From JBCBSZ01 sp039185015 (GTDB taxonomy: Bacteria; Actinomycetota; Acidimicrobiia; Acidimicrobiales; Poriferisodalaceae), in the NCBI GenBank assembly GCA_039185015.1, contig JBCDAU010000052.1, forward strand, positions 1 through 37,662: a stretch of DNA of 37,662 nucleotides, read 5' to 3'. Position 1 is the stretch's first letter. The number at the start of each line of letters is the position of its first letter. The notes under the pieces were generated by a model that was not told the origin of the DNA, made no database searches, and worked only from the letters and a program-made list of their open reading frames with translations. This document shows, one piece after another, positions 1 through 9,977 of this stretch. The position numbers and the translations under genes were made by a program.

Positions 1-238
1 CCATCAGGCGCCGCCGGTCGCCGACACGATCGACCCTCCCTCGCCCACGGCGCCGGAGCCGTTCGCCGCTCCTGCCGAGCCGGTCGTGGCGTCCCCCGGC
101 GGCGCCGCCGCGCTCGACGACGGCGGCGGCGGCGACGGCGGATCGGTCGCCACGACCGGCTCGGCAGGCGCGGCGAACGGCTCCTGCGCCGTGGGCGAGG
201 GAGGGTCGATCGTGTCGGCGACCGTCGGCTCCTGATGG
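1..238. repeat. 91-bp imperfect inverted repeat at the window edge
   Basis: Bases 1-91 are the reverse complement of 148-238 with four mismatches (9/230, 14/225, 54/185 and 70/169), separated by a 56-nt spacer. The outer arm runs to the first base of the window. The inner arm lies in the proline/alanine-rich linker of the MerR gene. The outer arm therefore re-reads the same linker backwards and supplies that gene's stop codon. This looks like a fold-back (hairpin) chimera at a contig end, though a genuine palindrome cannot be excluded from sequence alone. Confidence 0.93.
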
Positions 239-591
239 CCGTTCGACCCGGGAGCGCCGGCATCGTCCAACCCGAGCGACGGCTGCATCGTGACCGGAGC
301 GAGGGCAGCCGGATCGGCACCGGCCGCTCGCCAGGCTTCGAACTCGCCGGTCTCGAGCCGTTCTCGGATCACCCGGAGCGGGAGGAAGTGGTCGCGCTGT
401 TGGAGCAGGATCCATCGCAGGCACTCGACGTCGGGCTCGAAGAACTTCCGGTAGCCGGACGGCGTCCGTTCCGGCTCGAGCAGGCCCTGGCTCTCCAGGA
501 AGCGGATCTTCGAGATCGTGATGTCCGGGAACTCCTCCTGGAGGAGCGAGAGGACCTCACCGATCGATCGGTGCGCCCGGGTCCCGGTCAC
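4..591 (-). CDS. MerR-family regulator (Rv1828-like), 3' end probably artefactual
   Basis: The predicted product is 195 aa. Residues about 8-75 form a MerR winged helix, with the signature KIRFLESQGLLEP, then TPSGYRKF and the LPLRVIRERL helix. This matches the MerR protein next to garA in actinobacteria (Rv1828 type). That family normally has a second, C-terminal domain and runs to roughly 245-250 aa. Here the frame enters a Pro/Ala/Ser linker from residue about 115. It then crosses the inverted repeat, so the last ~30 residues are the reverse reading of the linker and the TGA comes from the outer arm. The real C-terminal domain is missing. The ATG overlaps the stop of the FHA gene by 4 bp (588-591), so the two are translationally coupled. 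DNA binding is well supported; the true C-terminus is not visible. Confidence 0.85.
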   Translation of the reverse strand: MTGTRAHRSIGEVLSLLQEEFPDITISKIRFLESQGLLEPERTPSGYRKFFEPDVECLRWILLQQRDHFLPLRVIRERLETGEFEAWRAAGADPAALAPVTMQPSLGLDDAGAPGSNGHQEPTVADTIDPPSPTAQEPFAAPAEPVVATDPPSPPPPSSSAAAPPGDATTGSAGAANGSGAVGEGGSIVSATGGA

Positions 592-1049
592 GCCGTGGCG
601 CTCTCGGGCCGGAGGTACACGAGCTTGAACTTGCCGATCTGGAGCTCGTCACCACTCGCCAGCCGGGCCGACTCGGTCCGGCGCCGGTTGACGTAGGTGC
701 CGTTGAGCGAGCCCGCGTCCCGGACGACGAAGGTGTCGTCGCTGCGTTCGAGCTCGGCATGCCGGCGCGACACCGTGACGTCGTCGAGGAAGATGTCGCT
801 GTCGGGATGCCGGCCGATGCGGACGGTCTCGCCGTCGAGGGGGTAGGTCGAGCCGGCGCGATGGCCGGCCTCCACCACGAGGCAGGGCCGCCCCAGGACC
901 TGGGGGACGAGGTGCTCGTGGTGCTCGGTGTCGACGTGCTCGCCGCCGTCGTCCAGCAGCGTCACGTCGAGCGCGGCACCACAGGACGAGCAGTAGCGCG
1001 CGGCGGCCGGGTTCCGGTGGCCACACTGGTTGCAGAAGACGTCCCGCAC
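588..1049 (-). CDS. garA: FHA-domain protein, GarA/OdhI-like, with N-terminal zinc ribbon
   Basis: 153 aa. Residues 6-23 hold a CxxC...CxxC zinc ribbon (C6, C9, C20, C23). Residues about 55-145 are an FHA domain with the hallmark stretches GRHPDSDIFLDDVTVSRRHAE, GSLNGTYVNR and LQIGKFKLVYL, nearly identical to GarA/OdhI. GarA binds and inhibits 2-oxoglutarate dehydrogenase and modulates glutamate metabolism, with release when its N-terminal ETTS threonines are phosphorylated by PknG/PknB. No ETTS motif is visible here, so that switch may be absent. Start choice: a GTG at 1055 touches the GGGGGAGGA ribosome site, while the GTG at 1049 sits about 7 nt from it and is preferred. The operon order pgsA-gcvH-garA-merR supports orthology. 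Confidence 0.85.
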   Translation of the reverse strand: MRDVFCNQCGHRNPAAARYCSSCGAALDVTLLDDGGEHVDTEHHEHLVPQVLGRPCLVVEAGHRAGSTYPLDGETVRIGRHPDSDIFLDDVTVSRRHAELERSDDTFVVRDAGSLNGTYVNRRRTESARLASGDELQIGKFKLVYLRPESATA

Positions 1050-1080
1050 CGTCACTCCTCCCCCCGGCGTCGGGTGTGGA

Positions 1081-1464
1081 TCAGGCCCCGTCGACCAGCG
1101 TGCGATACGCGGCCGAGTCCATGAGGCCGTCGAGCGCGGTCATGTCGGACGGGCGGATCACGCAGATCCAGCCCTCGCCATACGGGTCCTCGTTGAGCTT
1201 CTGGGGAGCGTCGGTGAGCTCGGAGTTGACCTCGACGATCACTCCGGCGACCGGGGCGTAGATCTCCGACACCGACTTGGTGGACTCGACCTCACTGAAG
1301 CTGTCGGAGGCCGCCACCTCGGTACCGGTGGCGGGGAGGTCGACGAAGACGACGTCGCCGAGCGCATCCTGGGCGTAGTCCGTGATGCCGATGCGCACGA
1401 GGTCACCCTCGGTCCGGACCCACTCGTGGTCCTCGGAGTAGCGCAGGTCATCAGGAAGCTCCAT
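1081..1464 (-). CDS. gcvH: glycine cleavage system H protein
   Basis: 127 aa, the usual GcvH length. It is the lipoylated carrier that shuttles the aminomethyl group between the P, T and L proteins of glycine cleavage. The lipoyl domain is complete: SEDHEWVR near the N-terminus, GDVVFVDLP, then VESTKSVSEIYAP with K63 as the lipoylation site, and NEDPYGEGW near the C-terminus. An in-frame ATG at 1512 would overlap the pgsA stop (1509-1511) as ATGA and add 16 residues with no family counterpart. The ATG at 1464 gives the canonical N-terminus. Neither start has a strong ribosome site, so the longer coupled form remains possible. No gcvP or gcvT is in the window. Confidence 0.93.
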   Translation of the reverse strand: MELPDDLRYSEDHEWVRTEGDLVRIGITDYAQDALGDVVFVDLPATGTEVAASDSFSEVESTKSVSEIYAPVAGVIVEVNSELTDAPQKLNEDPYGEGWICVIRPSDMTALDGLMDSAAYRTLVDGA

Positions 1465-1508
1465 GAGGTCCGAAGCTACCGGACCGCTGACCAGGTCGGC
1501 GGGACTGC

Positions 1509-2099
1509 TCATGCGCCACCGGCGGCGCGCGCGGCCCGGCCCTCGCGGAGCGCCGCGAGCCCTCGCGGGACGTAGTCGAACAGCGAGTAGTAGCCCACAG
1601 CCCCACCGATCGCGACGCAGATCCAGGCGACGACCTGGGCGAAGCCGTCCCACCAGACGCCGCTCTCGGCCACCAGGAACGCCGGGAAGGCGAGCATGTT
1701 GAAGAACGTCGCCGTCTTGCCGGCGAAGGTCACGTCGATGCGACGTGCGCCCAGCGCCGCGAGCACGATGCCGGCGATCGAGATCAGCACCTCCCGAACG
1801 AGGATGATCATGGCCACCCAGAGCGGCATCGAGCCGTCGATGATGATCGACACGAGCGCCGTGACCAGCAGGAGCCGGTCGGTCATCGGGTCCAGGATCT
1901 TGCCCAGCTCCGACACCTGTCCGTACCGACGGGCGAACCAGCCGTCGACCCAGTCGGTCGCCCCGAGGGTGCCGAGGAGCACGCCGGCCCAGAGCCGGTC
2001 GTCGAGGCCGAACAGCAGCCAGACGAAGACCGGGATCAGGATGAGCCGGATGAAGGTGATCAGGTTCGGGACCGTGAAGGGCCGCCACTCGGTCGCCAC
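1509..2099 (-). CDS. pgsA: CDP-alcohol phosphatidyltransferase (phosphatidylglycerophosphate synthase type)
   Basis: 196 aa membrane enzyme. It carries the full CDP-alcohol phosphotransferase signature D-x2-DG-x2-AR-x8-G-x3-D-x3-D at residues 49-74 (D49, D52-G53, A56-R57, G66, D70, D74). Several hydrophobic helices lie around it (about 10-32, 38-46, 78-90, 93-115, 128-143, 150-170). The family joins CDP-diacylglycerol to an alcohol, here most likely glycerol 3-phosphate, the first step to phosphatidylglycerol and cardiolipin. Position beside gcvH and garA matches mycobacterial pgsA2 (Rv1822), whose exact substrate is less certain. The start is GTG with a TAGGCT box 8 nt upstream, consistent with a leaderless mRNA for the whole pgsA-gcvH-garA-merR operon. 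Confidence 0.9.
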   Translation of the reverse strand: MATEWRPFTVPNLITFIRLILIPVFVWLLFGLDDRLWAGVLLGTLGATDWVDGWFARRYGQVSELGKILDPMTDRLLLVTALVSIIIDGSMPLWVAMIILVREVLISIAGIVLAALGARRIDVTFAGKTATFFNMLAFPAFLVAESGVWWDGFAQVVAWICVAIGGAVGYYSLFDYVPRGLAALREGRAARAAGGA

Positions 2100-2107
2100 G
2101 GCCGACG

Positions 2108-2113
2108 AGCCTA
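2108..2113 (-). promoter_or_regulatory. -10 box of a leaderless promoter for pgsA
   Basis: TAGGCT on the minus strand fits the actinobacterial TANNNT -10 element and lies 8 nt before the GTG start at 2099. Transcription would begin at or next to the start codon. No clear -35 is visible. Confidence 0.55.
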
Positions 2114-2190
2114 GGACCTGGCGCGCGAGTACCGACGGGAGCCGATGACCCGGCGGCGCGCTCCCGGCGGGAGCGGAGGGTCGGTTCGCG

Positions 2191-2196
2191 TACGCT
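2191..2196 (+). promoter_or_regulatory. -10 box of a leaderless promoter for the HIT gene
   Basis: TACGCT lies exactly 7 nt before the GTG at 2204. There is no ribosome site between them. The 104-bp gap to pgsA holds the two divergent promoters and nothing else that I can see. Confidence 0.6.
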
Positions 2197-2203
2197 CCGC
2201 TCC

Positions 2204-2635
2204 GTGCCCAGCATCTTCTCCCGCATCATCGCCGGTGAGCTCCCGGGTCACTTCGTGTGGCGCGACGACCAGGCGGTCGCCTTCCTCAGCATCAACCCGC
2301 TGCAACCAGGGCACGCGCTCGTGGTCCCGGTGGCCGAGATCGACCACTGGCTCGATGCGCCACCGGAGCTGAACGCCCACATGGTGGGCGTCGCCCAGGC
2401 CATCGGCGCGGCCCAGCAACAGGAGTACGACCCGGTCAAGGTCGGGCTGATGCTCGCCGGGCTGGAGGTGCCCCACCTCCACTTCCACGTGGTCCCGATC
2501 CGCGGCGTCCACGACCTCGACTTCGCCAACGCCGCGACCGAGGTCGACCACAGCGAGCTCGCCGAGCACGCTCGCCGGCTCCGAGCGACCCTCCGCGCCG
2601 CCGGTCACGGCGCCTCGGTCCCGGAGGACTCGTAG
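2204..2635 (+). CDS. HIT-family nucleotide-binding hydrolase
   Basis: 143 aa, typical for the Hint/HIT group. The histidine triad HLHFHVVP is at residues 91-98 (H91, H93, H95). Upstream are the IIAGELPGHFVWRDD and QPGHALVVP strands usual in this family. Such proteins hydrolyse phosphoramidate or anhydride bonds of adenosine nucleotides, for example AMP-lysine or dinucleoside polyphosphates; the substrate cannot be read from sequence. It is the only plus-strand gene in the first 10 kb and is divergent from pgsA. Its GTG start is fixed by the promoter-like TACGCT 7 nt upstream. A 70-bp hairpin repeat follows 5 nt after the stop and separates it from the convergent acyl-CoA ligase gene. Confidence 0.92.
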   Translation: MPSIFSRIIAGELPGHFVWRDDQAVAFLSINPLQPGHALVVPVAEIDHWLDAPPELNAHMVGVAQAIGAAQQQEYDPVKVGLMLAGLEVPHLHFHVVPIRGVHDLDFANAATEVDHSELAEHARRLRATLRAAGHGASVPEDS

Positions 2636-2640
2636 CGAAC

Positions 2641-2710
2641 ACGGCCCGGCCGCAGCCCGTCAGGGCGAGGACCTCGGGCGGAGGGTGGGGCTCCGGGGCC
2701 CCACCCGGGC
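2641..2710 (+). repeat. 70-bp hairpin repeat, copy A
   Basis: One of four 70-bp copies (others at 9104, 23311 and 26250). It contains GCAGCCCGTCAGGGCGAGGA and a perfect 9-bp stem, GGGTGGGGC / GCCCCACCC, with a 6-nt loop. It fills the gap between the two convergent genes and ends 6 nt from the stop codon of the minus-strand acyl-CoA ligase, so it can serve as terminator for both. Confidence 0.9.
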
Positions 2711-2716
2711 CATGAC

Positions 2717-4249
2717 TCAGTTGACGAGCTTCTCGCGACCCTCCCAGTAGGGGGCGCGGAGCTTGAACTTCTGGAGCTTGCCGGTGGCGGTCCGCGACAG
2801 CTCGTCCCGGATCTCGACACTGGTGGGGCACTTGTAGTGCGCGAGCCGGTCGCGGCAGTGGTCGATGAGCTCCCGCTCGGTCGCCTCGGTGCCGGGATGC
2901 AGCACGACGAGCCCCTTGACCGTCTCGCCCCACTTCTCGTCGGGCACGCCGATGACCGCCGCCTCGGCCACGGCCTCGTGGGAGAAGAGGGCGTCCTCGA
3001 CCTCGATCGACGAGACGTTCTCGCCGCCGGAGATGATCACGTCCTTCTTGCGGTCCGAGATCGTGAGGTAGTGATCCTCGTCGATGGTCCCGCCGTCACC
3101 GGTGTGGAACCAGCCGCCCTCGAGGGCGTCGGCACTCGCCTCGGGCTGATCCCAGTAGCCCTCGAGGATGTGGTTGCCCCGGGCGAGCACCTCGCCCTGG
3201 TCCGAGATCTTCATCTGGATCCCGAGCGCAGGAGCGCCCGCACGGCCGAGGGCGACGGCCCGGTCGTGGACCGACATGTCGTCGAACTCGCGACGGCGCC
3301 GGTTGATGGTCAGCAACGGAGCGGTCTCGGTCAGCCCGTAGATCTGGATGAACTCCCAGCCGAGGGTCTTCTCCACCGCCTCGATGGTCGAGGTGGGCGG
3401 CGGGGCGCCGGCGACGACCATCCGCACGCGATCACGACCCGGGATCTCGCCCTGCCAGCTGCCGGCGGCGTCGAGGATCATCGCCACGACCGCGGGTGCA
3501 CCGCACATGAGCGTGACGCCGTGCTGGTCGATGCGCCGGAGGATGTCGGCGCCGTCGACCTTCCGAATGACGATCTGGGTGCCGCCCATGCCGGCGACGC
3601 CGTAGGGCATGCCCCAGCCGTTGCAGTGGAACATCGGGAGGGTGTGCAGGTAGACGTCGCGGTCGGTCACCGAGGTGTGCAGCGCGAACGTCGTGGCGTT
3701 GAGCCAGATGTTCCGGTGCGTGAGCTGCACGCCCTTCGGCCGCGCGGTGGTGCCGCTCGTGTAGTTGATCGTCGCGGTGTCGGCCTCGAGTCCGTCCCAT
3801 GGGCGCGGGTCGGCACCGTGCAGGTAGAGCTCCTCGTCGCCCTCGGCGCCGAGGACGATCTTGGGGATGTCGATCGAGGCGACGGTATCGACCATGTCGG
3901 GGTCGACGAGGAGGAGAGAGCACCCGCTGTGCTTGACGATGTACTCCATCTCGACGGTCGAGAGGCGGAAGTTGATCGGCACGAGGACCCGACCCCAGCC
4001 GCTCACACCGAAGAACGACACGACGAACCGAGCCGCGTTCATCGACACGATGCCGACGCGCTCACCCACGCCGATGCCTCGCTGGTCGAGCGCAGCCGCT
4101 TGGGCACGCGCCAGCCGACCGACCTCGGCCCAGGTCAACGAGCCGAGCCCGCCGCCGACGACGTCCGGCTCGTCCACGAGACCGATGCGGTCGGCGTAGA
4201 CCGTCTCGGCCCGCCGCAAGAAGTCGTTGACGGTCAGCTCGACCTTCAT
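2717..4249 (-). CDS. AMP-binding acyl-CoA ligase (FadD-like)
   Basis: 510 aa, full length for the ANL superfamily. The enzyme activates a carboxylic acid as acyl-adenylate and transfers it to CoA. Visible motifs in order: the phosphate loop YTSGTTARPKG (about residues 163-173), PMFHCNGWG, the adenine motif YGLTETAPL (about 300), GWFHTGD, the hinge DRKKDVIISGGENVSS, and the C-terminal RTATGKLQKF with the catalytic lysine. Overall it resembles medium- or long-chain fatty acyl-CoA ligases; chain length cannot be assigned. The ATG has GGGGGA about 7 nt upstream and a TAACGT -10 box 32 nt upstream, so unlike many genes here it has a short leader. It stands alone, ending at repeat copy A. Confidence 0.9.
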   Translation of the reverse strand: MKVELTVNDFLRRAETVYADRIGLVDEPDVVGGGLGSLTWAEVGRLARAQAAALDQRGIGVGERVGIVSMNAARFVVSFFGVSGWGRVLVPINFRLSTVEMEYIVKHSGCSLLLVDPDMVDTVASIDIPKIVLGAEGDEELYLHGADPRPWDGLEADTATINYTSGTTARPKGVQLTHRNIWLNATTFALHTSVTDRDVYLHTLPMFHCNGWGMPYGVAGMGGTQIVIRKVDGADILRRIDQHGVTLMCGAPAVVAMILDAAGSWQGEIPGRDRVRMVVAGAPPPTSTIEAVEKTLGWEFIQIYGLTETAPLLTINRRRREFDDMSVHDRAVALGRAGAPALGIQMKISDQGEVLARGNHILEGYWDQPEASADALEGGWFHTGDGGTIDEDHYLTISDRKKDVIISGGENVSSIEVEDALFSHEAVAEAAVIGVPDEKWGETVKGLVVLHPGTEATERELIDHCRDRLAHYKCPTSVEIRDELSRTATGKLQKFKLRAPYWEGREKLVN

Positions 4250-4281
4250 GTGCGCATCCCCCAGGTTGTGCGAGGCGCCCG

Positions 4282-4287
4282 ACGTTA
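4282..4287 (-). promoter_or_regulatory. -10 box for the acyl-CoA ligase gene
   Basis: TAACGT on the minus strand, 32 nt before the ATG at 4249, giving a 5' leader of about 25 nt that contains a GGGGGA ribosome site. The rest of 4288-4396 shows no gene. Bases 4345-4390 faintly resemble the 70-bp repeat (GAGGTCCTCGCC). Confidence 0.4.
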
Positions 4288-4396
4288 GTCAGACCGACCG
4301 GTCGCGGCACGACCGCGACCGGGCCCGACCGGCGATGGATACGGTCGGGCTCCGGGCCGGGTCGAGGTCCTCGCCGAGGGCTCCGCCCCGCTCAGG

Positions 4397-4620
4397 TCAC
4401 CCCGCGCCCGGGGCGACCCAGGCGTTCGCAGCGAACTGGTCCTCGAGCGGGGTGTGCGCCACATGGTTCGTGCAGCTCGACATCGTCGTGTCGGCCGCGG
4501 CGAGGATGACGTCGAGGACGTCCCGACGCTCCCATCCCGCGGTGAGGAGCGTGTCGACGCCCGCGCCGTCGACGAGATCGTCGAGCTCGCCCTCGGGGTC
4601 TTGCCGCTGCGTGAGCAGCG
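4397..4620 (-). pseudogene. C-terminal remnant of a carboxymuconolactone decarboxylase-family gene
   Basis: An open frame of about 70 codons abuts the parE stop but has no ATG, GTG or TTG at its beginning; the same frame runs back through parE as an antisense-of-sense shadow. The residues are not random. TLLTAGWERRDVLDVILAA and the following TNHVAHTPLEDQFAANAW match the C-terminal helices of carboxymuconolactone decarboxylase/AhpD-like proteins, where VLEVVLG and SNYTNHxAxTPLDxxFAxxAW are usual. The N-terminal part with the redox-active CxxC is missing, roughly 110 residues of a usual 180. I infer a deletion that fused the 3' end of this gene to the end of parE. The first in-frame ATG (within DTTM) leaves only about 30 residues. 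Expression is unlikely. Confidence 0.68.
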
Positions 4621-6641
<2,021 letters not shown>

Positions 6642-6642
<1 letters not shown>

Positions 6643-9050
6643 CAGCGAGCCCTCCCGACCGCGAGCACGGGGGCGGACTGCGGCTCGCCCGTGCCGTCGC
6701 GTCGCGACGCGACCACCGGCAGACCGATCGGTGCCGTGGCCGCCTTGGCGAAGAGGCCCTCACCCTCGCCGACGACGACGGCGGCCTCCTCCGGCCGTCC
6801 CACCCAGGCGCCGAGCACCTTCGTCTCACCCCTGCGGAGCTTCATGGCCCGCACCCCACCGGTGGCCCGGCCCTTGGCCGGGAACTCCTCCGCCGCCGTG
6901 GCGCTGATCGCACCCTGGTCGGTCCAGGTCACGACCACGTCGCCGTCGATGATGGGAGCCGCGGCGACGACGGCAGCATCGGCCTTCACCTTCATCCCGG
7001 CCATGCCCCCGGCGCCCCGGCCCTGTGGGCGGACCTGGTCGAGCCCGGTGCGGAGCAGCTGACCGTCGTCGCTCACGATCGCGACCTCATGGCCCTCCCC
7101 CGAGGCGAAGGCGGCCACGACCCGGTCGCCGTCCTTCAAGGAGATGACCTCGCTGCCCGAGCGGGTGTCGGCCACCTCCTCGGCGGTCAGACGCTTGATG
7201 ACCCCCTGGGCGGTGACCACGACGAGCAGGTGCTGCGCCGTGACGTCGGCCGCGCCGAAGAGACCGACCAGGCGCTCGCCGCGCGACAGGTCGAACAGCT
7301 CCGTCGCGGCGGCACCCCGGGAGCGTCCGGCCACCTCGGGGACCTCGACCGCTTCGATGCCGAGCAATCGGCCGCCGGTGGACACCGCCCAGACGTGCCC
7401 GCGGACCGTCGCCGGAGCGAGGGCGAGCAGCACGTCGTGCCGACCGGCCTTGGCCTGATGCTCGTCCTCGCCGTGACGGCCGACCACGAAGGTGGTCGAG
7501 AGCGTGATCGTGCAGGGATCGTCCGCGACCTCGAGGCTCTCCGGCCGCTCCATGACCGCGTCGTCGGCCGCGACGAGCCGAGTGCGCCTCGGCGTGCCGT
7601 GCTCGTCCGCGACCTCGCCCAGCTCGTCGCCCACGATCTGCCGGCGTCGAGCCTCGTCGGCGAGGATCTCGGTGAGGTCGGCGATGATCGCCCGCAGCTC
7701 CTCGAGCCGGTCGCGGAGCTTCTGCACCTCCAGCGTCGTCAGCCGTCGCAGCGGCATGTCGAGGATGTGCTGCGCCTGCACGTCGGACAGCTCGAACGCC
7801 TCGATCAGCCGTTCGCGTGCTTCGGGGGTGTCTGCCGACGACCGGATGATGCGGACCACCTCGTCGATCGCGTCGAGCGCGATCAGCAGGCCCTCGACGA
7901 TGTGCGCCTCGTCCTCGGCTTTGCGCTTGCGATACTCGCTGCGCCGAACGACGACCTCGAGCCGGTGGTCGAGGTAGTGGCGCATCAGGTCGAGCAGGCC
8001 GAGGGTCGTCGGCCGTCCGTCGACGAGCACGACGTTGTTGATGGCGTAGCTCTCCTCGAGCGGGGTGAGCCGGTACAGCTCGCTCAGCACCGCCGACGGA
8101 TCGACACCGGTGCGGCACTCGATCTGGAGCCGGGTGCCGTGGTGTCGGTCGGAGAGGTTCTTGACGTCGGTGATGCCCTGGAGCTTCTGCTGACCGAGCA
8201 GCTCCTTGATGCGACCGATCACCCGCTCGATGCCGACGTTCCACGGCAGCTCGGTGACGACGATGCCCCGGCGCCGCGCGGTGACGTCGACCAACTCGGC
8301 GTTGGCCCGGACCCGGAAGCTCCCTCGGCCGCTGCGATAGGCGTCGGTGAGGCTGCCGTCGTCGACGAGGATGCCGCCGGTCGGGAGGTCGGGTCCCTTG
8401 AGCTTGCGGCGGACCCGCCCGAGGGTGACGTCCGGTTCGGCGAGCACCAACTGCAGCGCCGCGCACACCTCGTTGACGTTGTGCGGAGCGAGGCTGGTCG
8501 CCATGCCCACGGCGATGCCGGCCGTGCCGTTGACGAGCACGTTGGGGATCCGGGCCGGGAGGACCTCGGGCTGGGTCAGCTCGCCGTCGAAGTTGGGGAC
8601 GAAGTCGACGGTGTCCTCGTCGATCTCGGCCACCATCTCCATGGCCGCGTCGGCCAGACGGGCCTCGGTGTAGCGGTAGGCGGCGGGCGGGTCGTCCGGC
8701 GTGCCGAAGTTGCCCTTCGGGTCCACGAACGGCAGGCGGACCGTGAAGTCCTGACCCATCCGGACCAGCGCGTCGTAGATCGCGGCGTCACCGTGCGGGT
8801 GGTACTTGCCCATCACGTCGCCGACGATGCGGCCGCACTTCTTGTGCTGGGTCCCGGGCCGCAGACCCATGTCGAGCATCGAGTACAGGATGCGGCGTTG
8901 GACTGGCTTCAGCCCGTCGCGGACGTCGGGGATCGCCCGTGAGGTGATGACCGAGAGCGAGTAGGCGAGGAACGACTCGCGCATCTCGTCGGCGACGGGG
9001 GTCTCGATGACGCGCGCGGCGAAGTCGGTGTCGGAGGGGGTGTCGGGCAT
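6642..9050 (-). CDS. parC: type II DNA topoisomerase, breakage-reunion subunit (ParC/GyrA)
   Basis: 802 aa. The winged-helix breakage domain contains PDVRDGLKPVQRRILYSM, KYHPHGDAAIYDALVRM and YRYTEARL with catalytic Tyr127. A coiled coil follows (residues about 430-490). The C-terminal beta-pinwheel has blades with QGRGAGGMAGMK rather than the exact GyrA box QRRGGKG, closer to ParC of actinobacteria. The position of E. coli GyrA Ser83 is Ala89, while Asp93 is kept; Ala here is also found in mycobacterial GyrA and is linked to lower quinolone sensitivity. It is first in a two-gene operon with parE. A TAGGGT box lies 9 nt before the ATG. Whether the pair relaxes, decatenates or supercoils is not decidable by eye. 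Confidence 0.86.
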
Positions 9051-9059
9051 GTGGTTCCC

Positions 9060-9065
9060 ACCCTA
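9060..9065 (-). promoter_or_regulatory. -10 box for the parC-parE operon
   Basis: TAGGGT on the minus strand, 9 nt before the ATG at 9050, giving a leader of at most about 3 nt. The spacing is slightly longer than the 7-8 nt seen at other leaderless genes in the window. Confidence 0.45.
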
Positions 9066-9103
9066 CGAAACAGACGTTCGACAGCGGTGGAGGGCGGTGT
9101 CAC

Positions 9104-9173
9104 TCCCGGATGGGGCCGAGCAGCCCCACCCTCCTCGCCCGGTCCTCGCCCTGACGGGCTGCGGCGGGGCCGT
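9104..9173 (-). repeat. 70-bp hairpin repeat, copy B
   Basis: Same family as 2641-2710 but inverted. It shares CTCGCCCTGACGGGCTGCGG. The stem is GGATGGGGC / GCCCCACCC on the plus strand, with one A-C mismatch that becomes a G-U wobble in minus-strand RNA. It ends 3 nt from the stop codon of the SRAP gene and so lies at that gene's 3' end. Confidence 0.88.
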
Positions 9174-9176
9174 GAC

Positions 9177-9908
9177 TCAGGTCAGCAGCGCTGCGAACTC
9201 GGGATCGTCGGGTTGGATCGGGTCGCGCAGCTCGGCGCCCCGGTTGCGGACGTTGCCGACCGCGGTGTCGACGGCGTGGGCGACCAGGAGCCCCTCGGGT
9301 GCGGACACGAGCAGACGCCGGAGGGCCTCGGTGTCGCGCTGGTCGGGGTCGAGCCACTCGTCGAAGGCGGTGCGGGGCAACAGGACGGGCATCCGGTCGT
9401 GGATCGGCGCCATGAAGGCGTTCGCTCCGGTGGTGACGATCGTGCAGGAGTGCAGCTCCTCGACGTCTCCCTCCGCCTCCGGGTCACGCCAACGTTCCCA
9501 CAGCCCGGCCATGGCCAGCGGCTCCCCGTCGGCTCGGTGGATGTAGTACGGCTGCTTCCGCTTGGGGTCGGCGGCCGACTTCCGCCACTCGTAGAAGCCG
9601 TCGGCCGGGATGATGCAGCGTCGCCGGGCGAAGGCCGACCGGAACGAGTTCTTCGTGGCCACCGTCTCGCCACGGGCGTTGATCATCCGGTTGCCGATCT
9701 TGATCTCCTTGGCCCACCGGGGCACCAGGCCCCAGTGGAACGCCTCGAGCCTCGGTGCCGTCGGTTCGCCGCCCGGTTGGACCACGGCCGCGACGTCGCT
9801 CGTCGGCGCGACGTTGTAGTTCGGCGCCAGCTCGGGCAGGGCCACCTCGGCCCCGAAGTAGGCCGCGACCTCATCGGGAGGGGATGCAGCGACGTACCGA
9901 CCACACAC
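9177..9908 (-). CDS. SOS response-associated peptidase family (SRAP; YedK/HMCES)
   Basis: 243 aa. SRAP proteins trap abasic sites in single-stranded DNA by forming a thiazolidine link through Cys2, which must be exposed by removal of Met1. This fixes the start: a GTG at 9908 gives M-C-G-R-Y, while the upstream ATG at 9950 would bury the cysteine. Other conserved parts are NYNVAPTS, WGLVPRWAK, INARGET with the catalytic Glu, RRCIIPADGFYEW and the active-site histidine in MAPIHDRMPVLL. A TAGCGT box lies 7 nt before the GTG, independently supporting this start. It is monocistronic, divergent from the HDOD gene, and likely acts in protection of abasic sites at replication forks. Confidence 0.93.
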   Translation of the reverse strand: MCGRYVAASPPDEVAAYFGAEVALPELAPNYNVAPTSDVAAVVQPGGEPTAPRLEAFHWGLVPRWAKEIKIGNRMINARGETVATKNSFRSAFARRRCIIPADGFYEWRKSAADPKRKQPYYIHRADGEPLAMAGLWERWRDPEAEGDVEELHSCTIVTTGANAFMAPIHDRMPVLLPRTAFDEWLDPDQRDTEALRRLLVSAPEGLLVAHAVDTAVGNVRNRGAELRDPIQPDDPEFAALLT

Positions 9909-9915
9909 GCCGGCG

Positions 9916-9921
9916 ACGCTA
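9916..9921 (-). promoter_or_regulatory. -10 box of a leaderless promoter for the SRAP gene
   Basis: TAGCGT on the minus strand, 7 nt before the GTG at 9908. It agrees with the start demanded by the Cys2 chemistry of SRAP proteins. Confidence 0.6.
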
Positions 9922-9977
9922 GCCCGGGGTCTGCGACCCACGGGGACCACAACGCCCGCCCCACCCGCCGGGCAACC

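Noticed and set aside
9909..9950. The ATG at 9950 as start of the SRAP gene
   Set aside because: It would add 14 residues before the catalytic Cys2, which must be N-terminal.
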